Part shown: positions 28,898 through 36,608 of the stretch, piece after piece
How the letters are laid out: the number at the start of each line of letters is the position of its first letter
How positions within the stretch are numbered: position 1 is the stretch's first letter
Program-made: the position numbers and the translations under genes
Notes under the pieces: generated by a model
Told to the model about the DNA's origin: nothing
Database searches by the model: none
What the model saw: only the letters and a program-made list of their open reading frames with translations
Source: Pseudomonas sp. MM223
GTDB lineage: Bacteria > Pseudomonadota > Gammaproteobacteria > Pseudomonadales > Pseudomonadaceae
Assembly (NCBI GenBank): GCA_947090765.1
Contig: OX352322.1
Coordinates: 3,455,501-3,519,500 of the forward strand
Direction: 5' to 3'
Length of the DNA: 64,000 nucleotides

Positions 28898-29563
28898 TCA
28901 ATCTTTTTCAAAGAGCTCCTTGACATCTTCATCCCCCATCTGCTCGTATGGAGGTAGCCCTATAGAATCGTCCTCCGATATTTTCTGCTGATTCTCATTA
29001 ACATCGATGCTTTTCAAGTCGTGTGGAGCCGTGCCAAATACAAACCTCAACCCATCCACTTTCTTATCATTTTCCCCTTCCGCATTACCAACTACACACC
29101 ACTCCCCCTCCCCCATTTCCAATAAAGAAAAAGTGTCCAATATAACTGGGAATTTTTTAATTTTATTTATGACAGATAGACCCTTGCTGGGCGAAGCAGC
29201 TGTCTCAGAGTAAATTTCCGACACATAACCTAATTCAATTTTTTTTATTAGCCTTGCAAATCCGTATACTTCCTCATCAATCTTGAAAGCAACAACATCA
29301 CCTGCAGAGTACTTGACAGCTTTATTTTTGCGCACTAGAACACCCTCATGATTAGCTAAACTGGTTTGCAGTTCATCAAAGAAGCCGGGGCCATTAGCCT
29401 TGAGAGACAAATCAATCATATATCGTATCTCTTCAACCACCGGCCGTCGGCCCAAAGATTCGAGATATATCTCCTGCAGCTCCTCCAACAGATTCCCAAT
29501 CCGATCCAAGGGAATACCACCAACAATCAATTCAGTTTGGCTTGGCACACTCCACCACCCCAT
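28898..29563 (-). CDS. Immunity protein, Imm26-like
   Basis: A 221-residue protein. The middle segment YSAGDVVAFKIDEEVYGFAR followed by LIKKIELGYVSEIY matches the Imm26 pattern (G-D-x-x-A-F ... Y-G-x-x-R) seen in immunity proteins of polymorphic toxins. It is preceded by an N-terminal helical part (PSQTELIVGGIPLDRIGNLL). The acidic C-terminus (EQMGDEDVKELFEKD) suits binding a basic nuclease. It lies 79 bp after the GIY-YIG-like toxin tip. AT-rich. Confidence 0.65.
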   Translation of the reverse strand: MGWWSVPSQTELIVGGIPLDRIGNLLEELQEIYLESLGRRPVVEEIRYMIDLSLKANGPGFFDELQTSLANHEGVLVRKNKAVKYSAGDVVAFKIDEEVYGFARLIKKIELGYVSEIYSETAASPSKGLSVINKIKKFPVILDTFSLLEMGEGEWCVVGNAEGENDKKVDGLRFVFGTAPHDLKSIDVNENQQKISEDDSIGLPPYEQMGDEDVKELFEKD

Positions 29564-29642
29564 CGTTAAAACTCCTCAGCAGGCTATGGAACTCGACATT
29601 GTTTTTTCACCGAGAGCTGATGTTTTTCCATTGAAGCTATTT

Positions 29643-30632
29643 TCAAAATACTGCTGCCGAGCTCGCAGATCTCGTTCTATTCTGATGGTCGTACGAATTG
29701 ATCTTATTACCTCTATCGGTGCCCGAGATAGCTTCACCTACAACACCAGTTTTGGTGCCGTGATGCTCAATGTAGGCTTGCTCGTAGCCACGAGCCTGCC
29801 CGTAGGTCACATTACGATCAAGCATCTTCATCTTTCCACCATTTAATCTGCCACTAGCAACATGTTCACCACGACGCCTGGTTACGTCATCGGTAAATCC
29901 AATATAATAAGGATCTTTAGCTGCCTTATCATACCGTGCGTAAACAAAATAGCCAGGTGCAGCTTCCGCCACCCATCCTAGAGGATCGACCCAAGCGACA
30001 GGATTGGAAGCATAGAAGTAGAGATTGGATCCCCCGTCGATTCCGATTGGGTCCTGGGAAATATACCTACCTCCTGTAGCGTCATAGTAACGGAAGGTGT
30101 TGTAGTGCAATGCCGACTCTCCATCCAAGTACTGGCCCTGGAACCGAAGGTTTTGTTCCACGTCATCGATAATCAGATGCTCTATAGCCCCCCATGAGCG
30201 ATAGGTCGCCTGCCAGACGATCTTGCCGTCACTGTCTGTAAGCTCCAGCGGCGTACCAATCTGGTCAGTATGGAAGTAGTAAACCCTCTGCCCTTCCCCT
30301 TCCACCCGATCAACCCGCGCCAGCGGCGCATAGCTACCCGGCTCGTACAGGTACAAGATATCCTGCTCAGGCGTTTCCTCCCGCAGCATCCTCAGCCCTT
30401 GCCACAAGAAGCGCTTCTGTTCGACTTCGCCGTTGGTTTCCGCCTGCTTGGCTACTCGCCGCCCAAGGCTGTCGTAACGATATTCGCCTTTGCTCTCCAG
30501 CGTGCCATTGACCAGCGTTTCCGCCCGCACCAGCCGGTTCTCGCAGTCATAAGTAAAGTGCTGAAGCTTGCTGTGCCCCGAGCGCTTCTGGATCAGGTTG
30601 CCCCAAGGGTAGTAGCGATACTCCTGAGGCAC
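29643..30632 (-). pseudogene. Displaced rhs-core/toxin-tip cassette (orphan 2), GIY-YIG-like tip
   Basis: An uninterrupted 329-codon frame whose first 210 residues are rhs core, starting abruptly at EYRYYPWGNLIQKRSG. After the junction WVDPLGW the tip of about 110 residues contains FVYARYDKAAKDPYYIGFTD followed by DVTRRRGEHV, then YEQAYIEHHG and NKINSYDHQNRTRS. The Y...YYIG(x)T...R...EH arrangement is that of GIY-YIG nucleases. It has no PAAR or N-terminal region, so it would need recombination into the intact rhs gene to be delivered. Confidence 0.72.
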
Positions 30633-30642
30633 AAATTGAATG

Positions 30643-30660
30643 CTGAGGCTTTCGCCTCAG
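30643..30660. terminator. Hairpin downstream of the SUKH immunity gene
   Basis: CTGAGGC at 30643-30649 and GCCTCAG at 30654-30660 form a perfect 7-bp stem with a 4-base loop, nested inside an outer ACAAAT/ATTTGT pair. It lies between orphan 2 and the immunity gene of the intact rhs and may end that transcript. The rhs homology of orphan 2 stops right beside it. Confidence 0.55.
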
Positions 30661-30784
30661 TCCTTCGGGCTTGATTTGTTAATGATCAGAAACTCAAGCA
30701 CTAGAATTTAGGAAAATCAAGAGCTGACATGGAATGATAAAAAATCGCGCAAACTACAGAGCAGCCTGCAATAAAACAAAAGCC

Positions 30785-31276
30785 TTATATATCAACCTCA
30801 CTCTCATCCACCAATGACTGAATAAACACCTCAAAAGATGGCGAAAGTATTTTTTGAGCATTGACATGATTCACGTACATGTCAACATCCGGCTGAAAGA
30901 CATCGACTGCAAAATAAACCACCTGACCACCATTCTTTTCAAGACAAATAAAATTCCCTGCCTCATCAACTGCGAATGGTACTAAATGCTGTGGCAAAAC
31001 ATTTTTGCCAGTCATCACATTGAAACATCCTCCAATATATTTGGTCTCTTGCCTGTCAGAGCTTTCAAATCGTGCAATGGACTTAAAATCTTCGACCCTA
31101 ATCGGCTCATAACCTTCATCCTCCGCCCAAAACTCCCGACTAGGAGCCCCACCATTGAAGGATAAATAAAGATCCCTGAATGCTAACGGGAATTTTATGC
31201 CGACCTCCGATTCAAGCGCATCAATCTCCCAATCCGAAATAGGAGTATCGGAATTTAACAATTCAAAATCATTCAT
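30785..31276 (-). CDS. SUKH (SMI1/KNR4) family immunity protein
   Basis: A 163-residue cytosolic protein. The SUKH pattern is clear: DWEIDALESEVGIKFPLAFR, then DLYLSFNGGAPSR, VEDFKSIARF, LVPFAVDEAGNFICL and a C-terminal FEVFIQSLVDE. SUKH proteins are common partners of WHH/HNH toxins. It starts 10 bp after the intact rhs stop and so should protect against the WHH-type tip of that effector. Confidence 0.85.
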   Translation of the reverse strand: MNDFELLNSDTPISDWEIDALESEVGIKFPLAFRDLYLSFNGGAPSREFWAEDEGYEPIRVEDFKSIARFESSDRQETKYIGGCFNVMTGKNVLPQHLVPFAVDEAGNFICLEKNGGQVVYFAVDVFQPDVDMYVNHVNAQKILSPSFEVFIQSLVDESEVDI

Positions 31277-31286
31277 TATAAAAGTC

Positions 31287-34200
31287 TCAGCACGTTGTAG
31301 ATGATGTTTTTTGTGGGCGTCCTTTCAGCCACCCTTTATCCTGCGAAATAGCAACAGCTTCGGGCGTACCGTAAGATCCTGAGGGCAAGCCAAAATGCTT
31401 TTCGAACTGCGCAACTGAACCAGTGTGCGGCAACGAGGCTTCGTGCGCTGACTGAGTTATCAATTGCATAGTACCCTTACCCGTTACAGGGTCGAAATCA
31501 TCCAAGTGATGCCACGTGTATTTACCCATTGATTTTACTTGAGCTTTCGTCAATCCAGCCTGCTTATACGCTTCGGTGAAGTCTCGCCCCCGAGCCCCTT
31601 GCAACTGAATCGACACAATATTTTTCTGAAGCCCTGTAACAGGAAACAAATCTGGCGACCCTTCAAAATTAACGCTTTTGAATGATAGCCCCCAAGGATC
31701 AATCCACGATATCGCATTTGGCCCATAGTGGTATAAATTTACACTACCCTCTAGCCCAATAGGGTCTTGCGTTACGAATCGCCCGACTTCAGAATCGTAG
31801 TATCGAAAAGTATTGTAGTTCAGCCCGGTTTCAAAATCGTGGTATTGCCCCTGAAATCGCAGGTTCTGTTCAATCTCATGGACAGAAAGGCTCTCTACCT
31901 TCCCCCACGACCGGTACGTCGCCTGCCAAACAATCTCGCCATCACTATCCGTCAACTCCAGCGGCGTACCAATCTGGTCCGTATGGAAGTAATAGACCTT
32001 CTGCTCCTCCCCTTCCACCTGATCAACCCGCGCTAACGGCGCATAGCTACCGGGCTCGTACAGGTACAGGATGTTCTGCCCAGGCGTCTCCTCCCGCAGC
32101 ATCCTCAGCCCTTGCCACAAGAAGCGCTTCTGTTCGACTTCGCCGTTGGTTTCCGCCTGCTTGGCTACTCGCCTCCCCAAGCTGTCGTAACGATACTCGC
32201 CTAGGCTTTCCAGTTTGCCATCGAACAACGTCTCCGCCCGCACCAGGCGGTTTTCGCAGTCATAGCTGAAGTGCTGAAGCTTGCTGTGCCCCGAGCGCTT
32301 CTCGACCAGATTGCCCCACGGGTCATAGCGATACTCCTGGTCCCGCCACTGCCTGATCCGGTTGTCCTTGACCTTGTCAAACTGCCGCGCATTGAAGTCC
32401 AGGCGGTTGGCCGCCGCGTCGTAGCGAAACTCTTCGCTGCCGATCAGTGAGCCGGTATCGCGGCTGCGCAACTGGCCGTTGGCTTCGTATTCGTACTTGA
32501 TCTCGCCACGCAGCTTGTCGAGCGTGCGCACCAGTTCACCTGCAGGGTCGTACTGGTAACGGCGGTGAATCGGGTTATACGCATGCTCCACCAACAGCGA
32601 CGTATTGATGCCGGTGTTGTGTATCTGGGAAAGCTTGTCAGCCGGCAACGTCGACGCAAACTGCCACGCCTTACGCCCCATCGCGTCATAACCAAAGCAA
32701 CTGGTGAGCTTGCCCTGCGTGCGGTACACCTCGCGATGCAGGTCGTCTCGCTCCATGTCGCTGATTACCTGGCCGTCCAGGTTTAGCTGGTGCAGGTGCC
32801 CGCTGCCGTAATACAGGTGGTTAACGTGGCGGCCATCCGGCAGGGTCAGTGTGGTCAGGTTGCTGAGTGGGTCGTACTCGTAGCCGAGCGTGCCGTCGGG
32901 GGTGATTTCTTTGGTCAGCCTGCCCAGCAGATCGTAGGCGTACTCAAGCTTTTCTTCGGTAATACCAAGCTGCTTGCCGACAGTGCTGGGTTGCCTCTCG
33001 ATGCTCAGTAACCGGTCGCCATCGTCGTACGCGAATGTTTGGCTCGTGTCGCGGTTGATCTTGGCAACCAGCCGGCCAAGGGTGTCGCGCTCAAACAGGG
33101 TGTGGCGCTCTGGACGTTCGGCATTTTCGCCGTAGCCAATCTCATCCAGACGCGTGAGATGGCCACCAACGTTGTAGCTGAAACGCCGGGTCAGGTTATC
33201 CACCCGCACCTCTTCGCTCAGCCGGTCCGACACGTCGTAGGCAAAGCTGTAGGTGGCGTTGTTCTCGTTGACCAGTGCGGTCAGGCGGATGGCCTTGTCG
33301 TACTCGTAGCGCACCCGCTGGCCCGTGGCATCCTGGCGGCTGCTCGGCAGGCCACGGGCCGTGCGCATCAAGCGTGTGGTCTGGCCCTTGCCGTCGGTGT
33401 GGCTGAGTACCTGCCCGTACACGTTGTAGGTGAAGGTTTCCGCCGTGCCGTCGGGATGGCTGATGCGCAGCACTTCACCGTCGGGCTTGCGCGCCAGGGT
33501 GGTGGTCTGGTTCAGCGCATCCGTGACCGCGACCAGGTGCTGGCGCTCGTCATAGCGGTAATAGGTGCTCTTGCCCGAGCAGTCCTGGTAACGCTCCACC
33601 TGGGCCAGGGTATTCCACCACAGGTACTTGGACTTGAAGGTTGCATCGATGATGGTGTGCGGCAGGCCGTCGTCGCTGTTCAGGTACTCGGTCACCTGGC
33701 CCAGTGCATCGATTTCGGCGAGCAGGTTGCCCTTGTCGTCGTAGCGCGCCTGCCACGTGCTGCCATCCGGATAGCTGACCTTGGTCACCAGCGTGGTCAG
33801 GTGATGATACGCATAGGCGATTTTGCGCCCCAACGGGTCGGTTTCTTCCAGCAGGCGGGCGTATTCGTCGTACTTGAATGCGAGCCGGTTACCGTCCGGC
33901 AAGCCCAGGCCGACCATGTTGCCCTGCTCGTCCAGCTCGACGGTGTAACGCTCGCCGCCATAGTCGCGGCTGGCCACCACACGGTGATCGGCGTTGTACT
34001 GCACTTCCAGCTCCCGACCGAGCACGTCCGTGGCCCAGCTGGTACGGGCATCGAGGTCGTAACGGAAGTGATAGTGCTCGCCATCGCTGGTCCAGTGTTC
34101 GACCACCCGCGGCTTATCGCCCTGGGTTTCCCAGCGGTAGTGGCAACCCAGCCCCAAGGCGTTGCCGTGGCTCACCATCAGGCCTTCGGCGTAGCTGAAG

Positions 34201-35510
34201 CTGCGCACGGTGTCGCCGTTGCGGTTGATCACCGCATTCAGTTGACCGTGTTCGTCATAGCGGTACTGGGTGAGCGTTTCGACCGCCTCATTGTTGACCA
34301 CGCGCTTGATGTCAGTCAGGCGGCCGAGCGGGTTGTCGTAATGCAGGTGCACGCGGGTGCCGCCGGTCGCGCTGATGTCGGTCAACGTGCCATCGGGAGT
34401 GCGGGTGAAATGCAGGAAGTGACCGAGGGCGTTCTCGATGCGTTGCAGAGGTACTTCGGTGTTGGTGTCTGGCACTTCGCCGAAGTAGAAGAACAGGTTG
34501 TCGAGGGTTTGCAGGATGTAGTGGCCGCCCTCGGTGCATACCAGGTAGACCTGTTCGTGCGGGTTGTAGATGCGTTCGCCCGGTTGCAGGGTCACGAACG
34601 GGACTTCGCGGCCCTGGTTGTCGGTGAGGTAGATAAATGAGCCCTGGCGGCGCAGGCTTTGCTCCCACGGCAGCACCCAGCCGCGGCCAAGCACGCTATC
34701 CACAGTAAGGTCGCTGGCGTAGAAGCGCGACCACTCGATCGGCATCAAGCCCGGCAGGCTGAAGTCGATTTCATCGGGGATCAGTTTACGGCCAGTGGTG
34801 AGGTCGACCGGGTTGCCGACCAGGCCGCCTATGGCCTTGCGGGCCACAGGCTCGACCACGTAGCGGCTGGCTACCTCACCGGCAACGAAGCCTGCGGTGA
34901 ACTTCAGGGCGCAGGGCATCACGGCTTTCATGCCGGCTTGAGTACCTGCCTTGATCAGCTGGGCAATACCACCAGCAGCGCCCGCAATGGCCATCAGCAC
35001 ATCCACGGTGGTACGCAGCCATTCCGGGATTTCGTCGTCCACTGGCAGGTAGCGGTAGGTGCCGCCGCCAATGATCACGTTGTCCGAACCACCGGAAATG
35101 GTCGCGCCGCAGGTCAGCTTGTCACCCTTGCGCGCAGCCGCCACGCTGTTGATGAAGACATTGGTCGAGCCTTCGGCAATCTGCACCGGCCCCGGGTGTT
35201 TGTCGCAGGCACCGATGCTTTTTTCGACGCGGGCAGCCTTGCGGCTGTTGATGAAGACGTTGGGTGAGGCAGTGGTTATCGTCCCTGAGGGGGACGAGAA
35301 CATACTGCCTATCGCCTCTCCGGCAGCGGTCAGCAAGCTGCCTCCAATACCGGCTGCGAGGCCCGCCAGCAACGCCACGCCGAACCCACAGGTAAAGGTG
35401 GCGATGGCCACCGTCGCCACCAGGGCAATACCGAGGGCGGCGCCAATCAGAAAGCCCCCCAACGCGCTGGTGTGCGATATCTCGTCGCCGAACCTGGCCG
35501 CTTCGAACAT
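31287..35510 (-). CDS. rhs: PAAR-Rhs T6SS effector with WHH-type nuclease tip
   Basis: A 1407-residue effector. Residues 15-70 are hydrophobic (prePAAR-type transmembrane segments, ALGGFLIGAALGIALVATVA) and residues about 80-155 a PAAR-like domain with repeated NVFINS. A DUF6531-type segment near 230 (NPVDLTTGRKLIPDEIDF) starts the Rhs cage with many YD repeats. The core ends at DPIGLEGSVNLYHYGPNAIS followed by WIDPWGL, the autocleavage region. The tip (from about 1276, 132 residues) contains GKYTWHHLDD, MQLITQSAHE and PHTGS, the WHH nuclease pattern. Upstream DUF1795 proteins should chaperone the TM segments, and VgrG carries the PAAR. It is the only rhs in the window with an N-terminus. Confidence 0.93.
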   Translation of the reverse strand: MFEAARFGDEISHTSALGGFLIGAALGIALVATVAIATFTCGFGVALLAGLAAGIGGSLLTAAGEAIGSMFSSPSGTITTASPNVFINSRKAARVEKSIGACDKHPGPVQIAEGSTNVFINSVAAARKGDKLTCGATISGGSDNVIIGGGTYRYLPVDDEIPEWLRTTVDVLMAIAGAAGGIAQLIKAGTQAGMKAVMPCALKFTAGFVAGEVASRYVVEPVARKAIGGLVGNPVDLTTGRKLIPDEIDFSLPGLMPIEWSRFYASDLTVDSVLGRGWVLPWEQSLRRQGSFIYLTDNQGREVPFVTLQPGERIYNPHEQVYLVCTEGGHYILQTLDNLFFYFGEVPDTNTEVPLQRIENALGHFLHFTRTPDGTLTDISATGGTRVHLHYDNPLGRLTDIKRVVNNEAVETLTQYRYDEHGQLNAVINRNGDTVRSFSYAEGLMVSHGNALGLGCHYRWETQGDKPRVVEHWTSDGEHYHFRYDLDARTSWATDVLGRELEVQYNADHRVVASRDYGGERYTVELDEQGNMVGLGLPDGNRLAFKYDEYARLLEETDPLGRKIAYAYHHLTTLVTKVSYPDGSTWQARYDDKGNLLAEIDALGQVTEYLNSDDGLPHTIIDATFKSKYLWWNTLAQVERYQDCSGKSTYYRYDERQHLVAVTDALNQTTTLARKPDGEVLRISHPDGTAETFTYNVYGQVLSHTDGKGQTTRLMRTARGLPSSRQDATGQRVRYEYDKAIRLTALVNENNATYSFAYDVSDRLSEEVRVDNLTRRFSYNVGGHLTRLDEIGYGENAERPERHTLFERDTLGRLVAKINRDTSQTFAYDDGDRLLSIERQPSTVGKQLGITEEKLEYAYDLLGRLTKEITPDGTLGYEYDPLSNLTTLTLPDGRHVNHLYYGSGHLHQLNLDGQVISDMERDDLHREVYRTQGKLTSCFGYDAMGRKAWQFASTLPADKLSQIHNTGINTSLLVEHAYNPIHRRYQYDPAGELVRTLDKLRGEIKYEYEANGQLRSRDTGSLIGSEEFRYDAAANRLDFNARQFDKVKDNRIRQWRDQEYRYDPWGNLVEKRSGHSKLQHFSYDCENRLVRAETLFDGKLESLGEYRYDSLGRRVAKQAETNGEVEQKRFLWQGLRMLREETPGQNILYLYEPGSYAPLARVDQVEGEEQKVYYFHTDQIGTPLELTDSDGEIVWQATYRSWGKVESLSVHEIEQNLRFQGQYHDFETGLNYNTFRYYDSEVGRFVTQDPIGLEGSVNLYHYGPNAISWIDPWGLSFKSVNFEGSPDLFPVTGLQKNIVSIQLQGARGRDFTEAYKQAGLTKAQVKSMGKYTWHHLDDFDPVTGKGTMQLITQSAHEASLPHTGSVAQFEKHFGLPSGSYGTPEAVAISQDKGWLKGRPQKTSSTTC

Positions 35511-35516
35511 GAGGGG

Positions 35517-35981
35517 TTACTCCTGTTCGCCGGGCTCGGCGCGGGTTACCGGCGTGCGCGGGGTGAAGCTCGCCAGCAGGTTGTCCCAGTCCTGGTTTTG
35601 CCGGGCACTGAAATCGGCCTGTGCAGTGGTGGAGAAGATCAGCGCACGGCCGGGGCTGATGACGAAGGCGGCCTGGCGTTGGTATAGCGGGCGGCCTTGG
35701 TTCATGTAATAGGCGTCGATCTGGATACCGGCAATGGGTGCGGTAGCCGACAGCGCGACGGCCTTGTTGCCCATGCGGGTATAGCCGCGCAGCTTGGACG
35801 TAAGCATTTTGACCTGGCGATCGACATACGCCTGCAACGCTTCGTCCGGCAGCAGGGTGTCACGCGAGATGGTGATGCTCAACGGTGCGGGAACACTGGC
35901 ACCCAAGACGAACATGTTGACCGTGCGGTCCTCGAAACCTGCCGGCAGCGCGATGCCGCCTTCCTGCAACTCGTAATCCAT
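35517..35981 (-). CDS. DUF1795 (DcrB-like) Eag-type chaperone
   Basis: A 154-residue protein when started at ATG 35981 (MDYELQEGGIALPAG); a longer reading would overlap the neighbouring gene. Family features are FEDRTVNMFVLG, SITISRDTLLPDEALQAYVD and the C-terminal DWDNLLASF. DUF1795 Eag proteins bind and protect the N-terminal transmembrane helices of prePAAR Rhs effectors before loading on VgrG. It lies 6 bp before the intact rhs start, exactly where such a chaperone is expected. Confidence 0.85.
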   Translation of the reverse strand: MDYELQEGGIALPAGFEDRTVNMFVLGASVPAPLSITISRDTLLPDEALQAYVDRQVKMLTSKLRGYTRMGNKAVALSATAPIAGIQIDAYYMNQGRPLYQRQAAFVISPGRALIFSTTAQADFSARQNQDWDNLLASFTPRTPVTRAEPGEQE

Positions 35982-36013
35982 GAAATGAAAATTCCTGATA
36001 GCGAAAAATGGGG

Positions 36014-36598
36014 TCAGCCCAGCGCGAAGCCGTCGAGCATCCGATCGAACTCGGCCAGCCACTGGCTCAAGCCCGGCTTGCTCGGGTCGATCACGCTGGA
36101 GATATCCAGCCATTGCAGCGCCTGGGTACCGGTAACAGGCACCAACGCGCCGACCAGGCGACCGTGCCGGGGCTCATGGCCGGCATTGAAGTGAAAATCC
36201 AGGACCCTGGCAGGGTTACCCGCCAGTTGGCAGTCACGTTGACGAATCACGCGCAGTTGCGGGGTGACTTGGCGCAAAGCCTGGATCGCCTCTTCGAACT
36301 GTTGCTCCAAGGGCTGGCTGACGCGGACATCACGGCGGCGAATGCTGAGGCTGACGGGCTCCCCTTCATGCTCGATGCTGGTGTGAATGTCACGAAACCG
36401 AAAGCCTGCTGGAAACTGCAAGTTGAAACCGGCGAAGGTGAAACCACTGGCGACATCCTGCAGCGCGGCCCGCACCGGTTCTGGCTCGGGTACCGGCACG
36501 GGCATCTGGACGGGTTCTGCCAGTCTGGCCACGCGTGCAGCTTCTTCCAAGGCTTCGCGCTTGGCCGAGATGCGGTCATAGATCGAGGGCTTGTACAT
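36014..36598 (-). CDS. Second DUF1795-like protein
   Basis: A 194-residue protein. A proline/valine-rich linker near residues 30-42 (VPVPEPEPV) precedes a DUF1795-like domain: FNLQFPAGFRFRDIHTSIEH, VSLSIRRRDVRVSQPLEQQF and the end SQWLAEFDRMLDGFALG. It lies between vgrG and the first chaperone, 32 bp upstream of the latter. It may be a second chaperone for the same effector or an adaptor to VgrG; the sequence does not decide. No signal peptide, unlike DcrB itself. Confidence 0.72.
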   Translation of the reverse strand: MYKPSIYDRISAKREALEEAARVARLAEPVQMPVPVPEPEPVRAALQDVASGFTFAGFNLQFPAGFRFRDIHTSIEHEGEPVSLSIRRRDVRVSQPLEQQFEEAIQALRQVTPQLRVIRQRDCQLAGNPARVLDFHFNAGHEPRHGRLVGALVPVTGTQALQWLDISSVIDPSKPGLSQWLAEFDRMLDGFALG

Positions 36599-36608
36599 GA
36601 GCGTTGCC

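Noticed and set aside
33039..34640. 533-codon open frame on the plus strand
   Set aside because: Antisense to the intact rhs core; the same shadow appears over the other core copies.
19259..35510. Possible CRISPR or tandem-repeat array in the repeated region
   Set aside because: The repeats are long, unevenly spaced rhs-core copies with coding content, not short direct repeats with unique spacers; no CRISPR-like pattern was seen anywhere in the window.
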